Notes under the pieces: model-generated
What the model was told of the DNA's origin: nothing
The model's database searches: none
The model's input: the letters and a program-made list of their open reading frames with translations, nothing else
Shown here: positions 8,072-14,681 of the stretch, one piece after another
How positions within the stretch are numbered: the stretch's first letter is position 1
Layout of the letters: every line of letters begins with the position of its first letter
Position numbers and translations under genes: made by a program
DNA from: an uncultured Megasphaera sp.
Lineage (GTDB): Bacteria > Bacillota > Negativicutes > Veillonellales > Megasphaeraceae
DNA length: 31,502 nt
Direction: 5' to 3'
Assembly (NCBI GenBank): GCA_937895695.1
Contig: CALBLM010000176.1
Span: 1 to 31,502, forward strand

Positions 8072-9469
8072 TTATCCTTCTTTCTCCAGCCAAGCCCGTT
8101 GCAAAGCCATCACAGCTTGTTTGAGCTTATTGCTGGGTATTTTAGAAAAAGACAAGAGAAATTCCTTTTGCTTATCTTGTCCTGGTTGTTCATAAAATGA
8201 CTGCATTGTCAATACACGGCAGCCTTCCATTTCTGCTTTTTGCCGCAGTTCTTGTGCAGAATACGAACTACGCAGAGTGATATGACAATATACACCGGAT
8301 GTAATCCGACTAACTCGTATCTGATTGCCAAATGCATCCTGCAGCAACTGTTCCATCAGTAAGCCTTTTTCCTGATAATCTTTGCGCAACCGCCGCACTT
8401 GTCGTGCTAAATCACCGCTTTGAATATAAGCTGCCAACACACACTGTTCCGGAATGGATGCACCTTGGCGAAAGAGACTTCGTTTTTGATTATACAAAGC
8501 CATTAATCGCGGTGGCAATACCATATAACTAAGGCGTACAAAAAACGGCAATACCTTGGATAAGGCTCCCATATACACCACTTGCCCTGCTGTATCCAAT
8601 CCCTGCAGTGCCGGAATCGGACGTCCGTAATACCGCAGTTCGCTATCATAATCATCTTCTATAATTAATCCATTACGCAATTTCGCCCATTGCAGCAGCT
8701 GATACCGCATGCCAATCGGCATAACCGTTCCCGTTGGAAATTGATGCGATGGACTGACATACATAAGCTTCACATCACTGCGATGCAGTGTTTCCATGTC
8801 TAACATGCCATTTTGAATGGCTATCGGTTCAATTGCAAATCCCATACTGCGAAAAATTTCTCTTCCCAATCTGAATCCCGGATTTTCTACCGCAATGCGC
8901 GGCCATGTATCTCGCAGCAGCGTTGTTAATATACTAAGCAAAGCCGCTGTCCCAGCACCAATAATAATATTCTCCGCTTTGGCATGTACGCCGCGTGTTT
9001 CATATACATACTGACTCAAGGCTTCCCGTAAATCCGGTACACCTTGTTCATCATTACTTGCCGTTAAGTATGACGGTTCTGATAAAATCCGATTCATATG
9101 CTTACGCCAAACATCCAGCGGAAAATGCTCCATATCCATATCGCCGCTTCCAAAATCATAGGCATATGTCGGTTTAGCAGTACACCGTAACACATTTCCC
9201 ACAGCAGGAATGCGATTTCGTTCTTCTATAGGACCTAAAAAAGCCGCTTCATAGCGGGCTTTTTTACGGCGAATAATATATCCTTCACTGGCAAGCTGGT
9301 AATACGCTTTCTCTACAGTCATTTTACTGACATTGACAGACTGTGCCAATTCTCGTACAGAAGGAAGACGCATACCGGCAATCATGCGCTGGATTTCAAT
9401 TTCATGACGGTAATATTCATATATTTGTACATAATAAGGGGTTTTGATTTCCTTATTGATTTGCAGCAT
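8072..9469 (-). CDS. MocR/PdxR-type GntR-family regulator with aminotransferase domain
   Basis: The 465-residue protein has an N-terminal GntR winged helix (about residues 8-75; LPSVRELAQSVNVSKMTVEK) and a class I aminotransferase-fold domain. PLP-site elements are visible: SPSHQFPTG (239-247), EDDYDSE (271-277) and GALSK, whose Lys305 should form the Schiff base. Such proteins usually sense PLP or amino-compound adducts and often control a divergent gene, here bioB. The ATG at 9469 follows AAGGATCG; the frame is open 43 codons further upstream, but that part reads as non-conserved intergenic sequence. It is coupled to the YhaO/YhaN pair. Neither pdx nor gab genes are nearby, so its target is open. 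Confidence 0.9.
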   Translation of the reverse strand: MLQINKEIKTPYYVQIYEYYRHEIEIQRMIAGMRLPSVRELAQSVNVSKMTVEKAYYQLASEGYIIRRKKARYEAAFLGPIEERNRIPAVGNVLRCTAKPTYAYDFGSGDMDMEHFPLDVWRKHMNRILSEPSYLTASNDEQGVPDLREALSQYVYETRGVHAKAENIIIGAGTAALLSILTTLLRDTWPRIAVENPGFRLGREIFRSMGFAIEPIAIQNGMLDMETLHRSDVKLMYVSPSHQFPTGTVMPIGMRYQLLQWAKLRNGLIIEDDYDSELRYYGRPIPALQGLDTAGQVVYMGALSKVLPFFVRLSYMVLPPRLMALYNQKRSLFRQGASIPEQCVLAAYIQSGDLARQVRRLRKDYQEKGLLMEQLLQDAFGNQIRVSRITSGVYCHITLRSSYSAQELRQKAEMEGCRVLTMQSFYEQPGQDKQKEFLLSFSKIPSNKLKQAVMALQRAWLEKEG

Positions 9470-9509
9470 GCAGATCGATCCTTTTTCATTAATTTTATCG
9501 TTATTATAT

Positions 9510-9538
9510 ATTGTAGCGAAAAACTGGCATGGTGAAAA
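9510..9538 (-). promoter_or_regulatory. candidate promoter of the MocR-yhaO-yhaN operon
   Basis: TTTTCA (9533-9538) and TACAAT (9510-9515) are spaced by 17 nt on the minus strand, about 40 nt upstream of the regulator start. The -35 match is moderate (4 of 6). Confidence 0.4.
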
Positions 9539-9542
9539 GAGG

Positions 9543-9556
9543 TATTTTATAAAATA
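9543..9556. promoter_or_regulatory. perfect 14-bp palindrome, possible operator
   Basis: TATTTTATAAAATA is its own reverse complement and lies just upstream of the candidate regulator promoter, between the two divergent genes. It is AT-only, so chance occurrence is possible. Confidence 0.35.
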
Positions 9557-9616
9557 TCTGTACAATATAACAAAAAACGCCCTTGTATTGTAAACCATTT
9601 TCTTTTTAATAATAAG

Positions 9617-9645
9617 TTGACTTTATAATCTTATTTGTGTATACT
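9617..9645 (+). promoter_or_regulatory. bioB promoter
   Basis: TTGACT (9617-9622), a 17-nt spacer and TATACT (9640-9645) form a near-consensus housekeeping promoter. The predicted start is near 9652, giving a leader of about 27 nt with AAAAGGAG at 9663-9670. Confidence 0.75.
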
Positions 9646-9678
9646 AGCGTAAAATCAATACAAAAAGGAGCATTCTTC

Positions 9679-10671
9679 ATGAACATAACTACATTGCAAT
9701 CCTATACAGAAAAAGTACTGCACGGAAGCGATATCACACGGTCTGAAGCATTAGAATTAATTTCTCTTCCCCAAGATGATACGCCGTTACTACTTGCTAT
9801 GGCAGATAAAATTCGCCAGCACTACAGCAATGATACCGTAGATTGTTGTGCCATTATCAATGGCCGTTCCGGACACTGCCCGGAAAATTGCCGGTTTTGC
9901 GCACAGTCAGCCCATTATCATACCAACGCTTCCGTATATCCTCTGCTAGATAATGATACCATGATTGCTGCCGCCAAAAAGGCAAAGGCTGCCGGAGCTG
10001 CTCGCTTTTCTATTGTTACCAGCGGCCGTTCTGTTGTAGAAGGCCCGGAATTTGATGCTATTCTAACCACCTTAAAACGGATTCGTCAAGAAGTAAAACT
10101 CGAAACATGCTGTTCCCTGGGGCTTATCACACTAAAGCAAGCTATCGCTCTAAAAAATATCGGCGTGTCCCGATATCATGCCAATATCGAAACAGCGCCG
10201 TCTTATTTTCCAGCAATCTGTTCCACCCATACCTTTGCCGATAAAGCATCCGTTATTCATATAGCTCGAAAAGCAGGTCTGCGTGTTTGTTCCGGCGGAA
10301 TACTGGGGCTAGGCGAAACACCGCAACAACGCGTAGAAATGGCCTTTACACTGAAAGAATTAGGCATTGATTCTGTGCCTTTGAATATTCTCAATCCCAT
10401 TGCCGGTACACCCTTTGAAAACAATCAGCCCCTATTCCCATGGGAAATTCTGCGCACATTTGCCGTATTCCGCTTTATTCTGCCAAAAGCACTCATACGC
10501 ACAGCCGGCGGCCGCGAAGTCAATCTGCGTTCCATGCAGGCATATGCCTTAACTAGCGGATTGAACGGTTTAATGATTGGCGGTTATTTAACAACCGGCG
10601 GTAATGCTGTATCTGTCGATATGCAGATGATTCATGACCTGGGCCGTAATCCTGCTCAATCTCAGGTGTAA
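9679..10671 (+). CDS. bioB: biotin synthase (radical SAM)
   Basis: Converts dethiobiotin to biotin by radical sulfur insertion. The 330-residue product has the radical SAM CxxxCxxC motif at Cys67, Cys71 and Cys74 (GHCPENCRFCAQS), the RVCSGGILGLGE segment (Cys204) and GGREVNLRS (Arg279). The position that is the first auxiliary-cluster cysteine in E. coli-type enzymes is Ser111 here, while additional cysteines appear at 144/145 and 181, the pattern of BioB proteins from obligate anaerobes. ATG 9679 is fixed by AAAAGGAG. No bioA, bioD or bioF is in the window, so the cell either has them elsewhere or imports a precursor. Confidence 0.95.
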   Translation: MNITTLQSYTEKVLHGSDITRSEALELISLPQDDTPLLLAMADKIRQHYSNDTVDCCAIINGRSGHCPENCRFCAQSAHYHTNASVYPLLDNDTMIAAAKKAKAAGAARFSIVTSGRSVVEGPEFDAILTTLKRIRQEVKLETCCSLGLITLKQAIALKNIGVSRYHANIETAPSYFPAICSTHTFADKASVIHIARKAGLRVCSGGILGLGETPQQRVEMAFTLKELGIDSVPLNILNPIAGTPFENNQPLFPWEILRTFAVFRFILPKALIRTAGGREVNLRSMQAYALTSGLNGLMIGGYLTTGGNAVSVDMQMIHDLGRNPAQSQV

Positions 10672-10673
10672 CG

Positions 10674-11936
10674 TTAGGAAACCATGGCTGCAGCAATCGC
10701 CGCCCCCACAGAAGGCCCATCTTTAACCAACATAGGCTCAGCCAGCATAGGTTGTACATAGTTTCCTGACTGGCAAATTCGCAATGTATCTTCCATCATA
10801 AACAAACTTCCCCGTACATGCTCTAATACGCTTCCTTCAACAGCAATGGTCTGGCGAGGAATTTCTCCAGCTGTATATAAATGCTGCAAGACACCATAAC
10901 AGGCTGCACCTGTCAACTGCGCGGCCCGCACAAAAATAGCCGCACCAATACTACGCAACGGTTTAACATCACGGGGAGATACGATACGCTGCCAAAACTG
11001 CCCCATCAACAACCGGCAATCACGATTACTTTCATTAGCAACAATATAATTCATCTCTCTCGTCGTAAACGCAGGCAACTGCGATATTCCCAAATACGTC
11101 ATGACGGCCTGTCGATATACATCACAGAGATAGGCACCGCCAATCATCTTTTCCAGCTTATGATATCCCGGCCGTTGGGATGCTTCATCGACAGCAACAT
11201 CCCAATAATTTCGTGCTGCCTCACTATAACCGCCTGCTTCCAAAATAATAATCATCTGTAATGTTGGTTCATAATAACAAATATTAAATCCCGTACCACA
11301 GATAATACCAATTTTGCTGCATCCATATTGGTATCCTGCAGCCAGTAATAGAGCCGTCGTGTCATTTAATAATGCAACGGGTTCAATGTTTTCCAATCCG
11401 CGCCGTGTTAAGGCTTGTTTTAGAAGCGTATTCACCAACATTCCTTCTCCGCCTTGGACTTGGATTTCTTTGGACCATTGAATCAATGCGGCATCTTGTA
11501 CATGGTTTTGAATGACACCAAAAGAAAAGGTATGCCCTAGCCGATATGCTTTATGTCCCCCTGCCGCTTCTTCAACGAGGGACGCAATAAAATCAAATAA
11601 TTCATCAACGTTTGTTTGCGGCGACATGTAATTATACGATCCCGCTAGTTGTAAAGGACGAGATACTTTCTTTTCTACCATAAAACAATGTTTACCCAAC
11701 AATCGAATTCGAGAAACGCGTACATTCGTTCCACCAAAGTCTAGGGCCAAATAGGTTCCCGTTTCGTTTCCTGTCGGCAGGCCTAAATAGGATTTCACCG
11801 TTGATAAAGAAGAAGCCCTTCCTGCTAAGGCTTCTTCTATTTCTATCGAAAAACGCTGTGAAAAGTTTCGCAGTTCTGCTTCATCCCAATAAAAATGTTT
11901 GGCAATATTCATCCAATCCGTTGCATTATGTTCCAT
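10674..11936 (-). CDS. hexokinase-family sugar kinase (eukaryotic-type)
   Basis: ATP-dependent hexose phosphorylation, first step of glycolysis. The 420-residue product matches the hexokinase family of eukaryotes rather than bacterial ROK or glk kinases: phosphate-1 motif LALDFGGTNVRV (63-74), sugar-binding segment LGHTFSFG followed by LIQWSKE (133-157), catalytic Asp192 in LNDTTALLLAAGY, adenosine-region GTGFN (214-218), Glu232 in LEAGG, and VDEASQRPGYHKLEKMIGG near 248-266. The usual Pro after TFSF is Gly140. ATG 11936 follows GGAGGTG. The gene ends 2 nt from the bioB stop with no terminator between them. Sugar preference cannot be read from the sequence. Confidence 0.88.
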   Translation of the reverse strand: MEHNATDWMNIAKHFYWDEAELRNFSQRFSIEIEEALAGRASSLSTVKSYLGLPTGNETGTYLALDFGGTNVRVSRIRLLGKHCFMVEKKVSRPLQLAGSYNYMSPQTNVDELFDFIASLVEEAAGGHKAYRLGHTFSFGVIQNHVQDAALIQWSKEIQVQGGEGMLVNTLLKQALTRRGLENIEPVALLNDTTALLLAAGYQYGCSKIGIICGTGFNICYYEPTLQMIIILEAGGYSEAARNYWDVAVDEASQRPGYHKLEKMIGGAYLCDVYRQAVMTYLGISQLPAFTTREMNYIVANESNRDCRLLMGQFWQRIVSPRDVKPLRSIGAAIFVRAAQLTGAACYGVLQHLYTAGEIPRQTIAVEGSVLEHVRGSLFMMEDTLRICQSGNYVQPMLAEPMLVKDGPSVGAAIAAAMVS

Positions 11937-11976
11937 CAGAGCACCTCCGCTCAGTGTCAGTTTATATATATACCCT

Positions 11977-11985
11977 ATTGTATCA
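11977..11985 (-). promoter_or_regulatory. extended -10 promoter of the hexokinase gene
   Basis: TGATACAAT on the minus strand is an extended -10 (TGn plus TACAAT) about 40 nt before the start codon. No good -35 is seen. Confidence 0.35.
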
Positions 11986-12044
11986 TATTACTGCCAGTTT
12001 GATGGGATGGAATCGTACTTCCACAAAATATATCTTACAAAATT

Positions 12045-12881
12045 TTATAAGCGCAGTGCATCTGTCATTTTGCACATCCGAGCAATTGGTTTGACATCAT
12101 GAACACGAACAATGGCACAGCCTGCCAGTATGCCGGCCACGCAAGTTGCGCCGGTTCCTTCCATGCGTTCCGTTACAGGTAAATCGAGGATACGGCCGAT
12201 AAAGCCTTTACGGCTTGTGCCAAGCAGCATCGGATATGGTAAGGCTGTAAGATCTGTCAAATGTTTCATCACATACAGATTTTGTTCCCATGTTTTACCA
12301 AAACCAATGCCTGGATCCGTGATAATCTGTTCTTGTTTCATACCGGCTTTAGCCGCAATGACAGCCGATGTAATAAAAAATCGTTTCATATCTTCTATTA
12401 TATCTGTATACGCAGTCCCATCCTGATTATGCATGACCACAACAGGAACACCATATTTTGCCGCAACTGCCGCCATTTCACCTGGTTCTGGTGCGTATTG
12501 GAGTCCCCATATATCATTCATGATATGTGCTCCTGTCTGCATCGCATATGCTGCTGTTTCCGCTTTATACGTGTCTACAGAAATAGGTACTGGGCAGTTT
12601 TCTACTAATTTAGGTAAAATGCCTTTCAGTCGATCTATTTCTTCTTTCGCCGAAATAGGCGTAAATCCAGGCCGTGACGATTCGGCACCAATATCAATAA
12701 TATCAGCGCCATCTGCAACCATTTGCTCCATGTGATGCAATGCGGTATCTATATCATTCCATTTACCACCATCCGAAAAAGAGTCAGACGTATAATTTAA
12801 TACACCCATAACCAACGTTTTTTTCCCAATAGTCAGTGATTTTCCGTCTTTCCAATGATAGGTGCGAATTTCTTTTCCCAT
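12045..12881 (-). CDS. folP: dihydropteroate synthase
   Basis: Condenses p-aminobenzoate with hydroxymethyl-dihydropterin pyrophosphate in folate synthesis; the sulfonamide target. The 278-residue product has the family motifs: MGVLNYTSDSFSDGG (25-39), DIGAESSRPG, SVDTYKAE, MNDIWG, DPGIGFGKTWEQN, LLGTSRKGFIG and the final RVHDVKP. Ser32 stands where most DHPS have Pro in the first motif. ATG 12881 follows AAGGAG. Other folate genes are absent nearby. The gene sits behind its own promoter and a terminator-like hairpin only a few nt from the RBS, suggesting control by attenuation. Confidence 0.96.
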   Translation of the reverse strand: MGKEIRTYHWKDGKSLTIGKKTLVMGVLNYTSDSFSDGGKWNDIDTALHHMEQMVADGADIIDIGAESSRPGFTPISAKEEIDRLKGILPKLVENCPVPISVDTYKAETAAYAMQTGAHIMNDIWGLQYAPEPGEMAAVAAKYGVPVVVMHNQDGTAYTDIIEDMKRFFITSAVIAAKAGMKQEQIITDPGIGFGKTWEQNLYVMKHLTDLTALPYPMLLGTSRKGFIGRILDLPVTERMEGTGATCVAGILAGCAIVRVHDVKPIARMCKMTDALRL

Positions 12882-12898
12882 TTTGTATTCTCCTTAAT

Positions 12899-12947
12899 AA
12901 AAAAGGATAACGCCGGACATATCCTATGTATGTCACAGTCGTTATCC
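12899..12947 (-). terminator. terminator-like hairpin in the folP leader
   Basis: On the minus strand GGATAACG (12940-12947) pairs with CGTTATCC (12905-12912), enclosing an inner GACATA/TATGTC stem, followed by six T (12899-12904). The T run ends 17 nt before the folP start, leaving no room for a promoter between. It lies downstream of a promoter at 12982-13010, so it is a candidate attenuator. It might also terminate the 13029-13400 gene. Confidence 0.7.
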
Positions 12948-12981
12948 AAAATTGGTCCGTAATCTGTGTGAAACCATATTC

Positions 12982-13010
12982 AGTATACCAAGCCTGCTCA
13001 AAAAGCACAA
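12982..13010 (-). promoter_or_regulatory. folP promoter
   Basis: TTGTGC (13005-13010), a 17-nt spacer and TATACT (12982-12987) preceded by TGG (extended -10). The predicted start near 12975 gives a leader of about 93 nt containing the hairpin at 12899-12947. Confidence 0.55.
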
Positions 13011-13028
13011 GACATGTATACGATACGT

Positions 13029-13400
13029 TTATCTATGCTGGACGTGTTCGACAAATTGCTGCCATGCCGGAACATAATGCATGAGAATTCGCATGACCAA
13101 CGGTTTTAATTGTATATCTTCATGCATCCTACTACTGTCATTCATCATATGCAACCATATATCTTCGTCGATGAAAATATATTCTTCATAGGCAGCCATG
13201 ATAATTTCTTTCGTTGAACCCATCGCTGCCATTCCCTGACCATCTTCTTTCAAGGCTTCCTGCAGCAGCGCAATACCTAAAGTAAACTGTTCCTGAAACA
13301 TATGCACAATACCATGCTGCACATATATATTTTGTAAATCTTCTTTCTTAGCATCTGCCAATATCTGTAACTGTTGTAAAAATATATTCATTGTCTTCAT
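13029..13400 (-). CDS. HI0074-family nucleotidyltransferase substrate-binding protein
   Basis: A 123-residue, mostly helical protein. The central segment GSTKEIIMAAYEEY followed by DIWLHMMNDSSRMHED resembles the HI0074/NTase_sub_bind family (HEPN-like), whose members normally pair with a small MNT-type nucleotidyltransferase. No such partner gene is adjacent, so this copy looks orphaned. ATG 13400 follows GGGGTG with 7-nt spacing; a second ATG three codons later is possible. It is flanked by terminators on both sides (12899-12947 and 13495-13531). The biochemical role is unknown; the family call rests on motif similarity only. Confidence 0.6.
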   Translation of the reverse strand: MKTMNIFLQQLQILADAKKEDLQNIYVQHGIVHMFQEQFTLGIALLQEALKEDGQGMAAMGSTKEIIMAAYEEYIFIDEDIWLHMMNDSSRMHEDIQLKPLVMRILMHYVPAWQQFVEHVQHR

Positions 13401-13494
13401 CTTGCATCACCCCATGTATCATACCGAATCTCAACCGTACATGCAAGAAAAAATTTATATGCATCTGTCTTGAAAAACGTTATATACAGCATGT

Positions 13495-13531
13495 AAAAAA
13501 GACTTTCGACAATACAGCCGAAAGTCTTTTT
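13495..13531. terminator. bidirectional terminator after the CDF exporter gene
   Basis: GACTTTCG (13501-13508) pairs with CGAAAGTC (13519-13526); six A precede and five T follow, so it can work on either strand. For the minus-strand exporter gene it lies 34 nt after the stop. Confidence 0.85.
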
Positions 13532-13564
13532 ATCATACTCTATGTCAATAACAAATCCCCATCA

Positions 13565-14437
13565 TTAACGAGGTTCAATATGAATTGTTGGATCACATGG
13601 ACCGTATTTCGTATGCAGTGAAAATTCAACGGCATCTGAAATAGCATGAGCCTGATATACAGGAATTCGTTTATCTACTTCCAAATGAAAGTCAAGGACC
13701 GTTACATTGCCACTGACACGAGTACGTAAATGATGATATCCCAGTACGCCTGGGTTATCCAAAATAATACGACCAATACGTCGTTCTTCCATCTCATTCA
13801 AAGACGTATCTGTCAAATCTTTATAACTTTGGCGACACATGCCATAACCGACATGTAAAATTCCAATCGCTACTAAGCAAGCAATAGCTGGGTCAATCCA
13901 AGACCAACCGGTAATTTTCATCAATCCTACGCCTGTAAGGACTGCTGCTGACGTCCACACATCAGCCCGCAAATGCATACCATCTGCCTGCAATGCTGCC
14001 GAACCAGTCTTTTTGCCAACACCAATCAATTGCTGCGATACAACAGCATTCAACAAACTGGATACGGCCATGACGCCAATGGCTAAATATAATCCATCTT
14101 CCTGTAACGGTTGTGGATAAATTAGTTTTTGAAGGGCTTCATAAAAAATAGCTAAGGCCGCAACAATAATTAATAGTGCCTCAAATGCTGCCGATACCGT
14201 TTCTACTTTACCATGGCCGTAATCGTGATCTTTATCAGGCGGTAACGCAGCTTGTTTAACGGCAAAACAGGCAATTGCTGCTGCCAATAAATCCACACCT
14301 GAATGAATACCTTCAGAAATAATACTAACTGTTCCCGTTGAAAAACCTACAGCCAATTTTCCTATGACAAGTAAACTGTTACTAATAACGGATAATCTAG
14401 CTGTTTGATGTTTCAGTCGGTTTTCATTTTGTGACAT
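13565..14437 (-). CDS. cation diffusion facilitator (CzcD-like metal exporter)
   Basis: Proton-driven efflux of divalent metals across the inner membrane. The 290-residue product has the CDF layout: about six membrane segments and a C-terminal cytoplasmic metal-binding domain (RRIGRIILDNPGVLGYHHL, then VLDFHLEVDKRI). The transport-site ligands His45/Asp49 (SEGIHSGVD) and His155/Asp159 (MHLRAD) are present, plus DHDYGHGKVE after the second segment. ATG 14437 follows AAGGAG. A NiCo riboswitch directly upstream points to Co, Ni or possibly Fe as the physiological trigger. The substrate itself cannot be fixed from the motifs. Confidence 0.93.
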   Translation of the reverse strand: MSQNENRLKHQTARLSVISNSLLVIGKLAVGFSTGTVSIISEGIHSGVDLLAAAIACFAVKQAALPPDKDHDYGHGKVETVSAAFEALLIIVAALAIFYEALQKLIYPQPLQEDGLYLAIGVMAVSSLLNAVVSQQLIGVGKKTGSAALQADGMHLRADVWTSAAVLTGVGLMKITGWSWIDPAIACLVAIGILHVGYGMCRQSYKDLTDTSLNEMEERRIGRIILDNPGVLGYHHLRTRVSGNVTVLDFHLEVDKRIPVYQAHAISDAVEFSLHTKYGPCDPTIHIEPR

Positions 14438-14514
14438 GTTGATCGCTCCTTATATACTATCTAATTCGAACTTTCCACGATACAAGTCCACAAGGCTTAA
14501 CAGTATTTTCATAC

Positions 14515-14552
14515 AAAAAAACCTGTGGAACTACGTGTGATAGTCCCACAGG
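14515..14552 (-). terminator. expression-platform terminator of the NiCo riboswitch
   Basis: On the minus strand CCTGTGGGACTA (14541-14552) pairs with the arm at 14522-14533 with one mismatch, followed by seven T (14515-14521). The 5' arm overlaps the last aptamer helix, so metal binding and termination should exclude each other. Confidence 0.9.
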
Positions 14553-14597
14553 CACGCCTGCTGCTTACGCCCGGCTGCATCATACAGCCTGTTCATC
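14539..14597 (-). ncRNA. NiCo (czcD) riboswitch aptamer
   Basis: The minus strand reads GAACAGGCTG, a short loop, CAGCCGGGC, GTAAGCAGCAGGC, then GTGCCTGTGGGACTATC, matching my recollection of the NiCo riboswitch core. Visible helices are GGCTG/CAGCC (14585-14589 with 14573-14577) and CAGGC/GCCTG (14556-14560 with 14549-14553); the second shares 14549-14552 with the terminator. Known members bind Co(II)/Ni(II) cooperatively and switch on exporters; later work also reports a response to Fe(II). The adjacent CDF gene fits exactly. Confidence 0.88.
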
Positions 14598-14603
14598 TCC
14601 TTC

Positions 14604-14632
14604 ATGTTATCATTTATATTCTCATTTGTAAA
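14604..14632 (-). promoter_or_regulatory. promoter of the NiCo riboswitch-CDF unit
   Basis: TTTACA (14627-14632), a 17-nt spacer and TAACAT (14604-14609) with an upstream TGA (extended -10). The predicted start near 14597 coincides with the first aptamer bases. The rest of the gap up to 14681 shows nothing else. Confidence 0.6.
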
Positions 14633-14681
14633 GGAATGTGAAATATAAATATTGCATATCCTTCATGGTATAACTGCAACA

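Noticed and set aside
9588..9623. BirA box upstream of bioB
   Set aside because: The left half TTGTAAACC is good, but the right half matches poorly and the spacer is 18 nt instead of the usual 14-16. Kept only as part of the control-region finding.
10660..10690. Terminator between convergent bioB and hexokinase genes
   Set aside because: The stops are 2 nt apart and only a weak 4-bp stem is visible; no intrinsic terminator can be supported.
12899..12975. Tetrahydrofolate riboswitch before folP
   Set aside because: The leader is shorter than, and lacks the conserved segments of, the THF riboswitch as I remember it; only the terminator-like part is clear.
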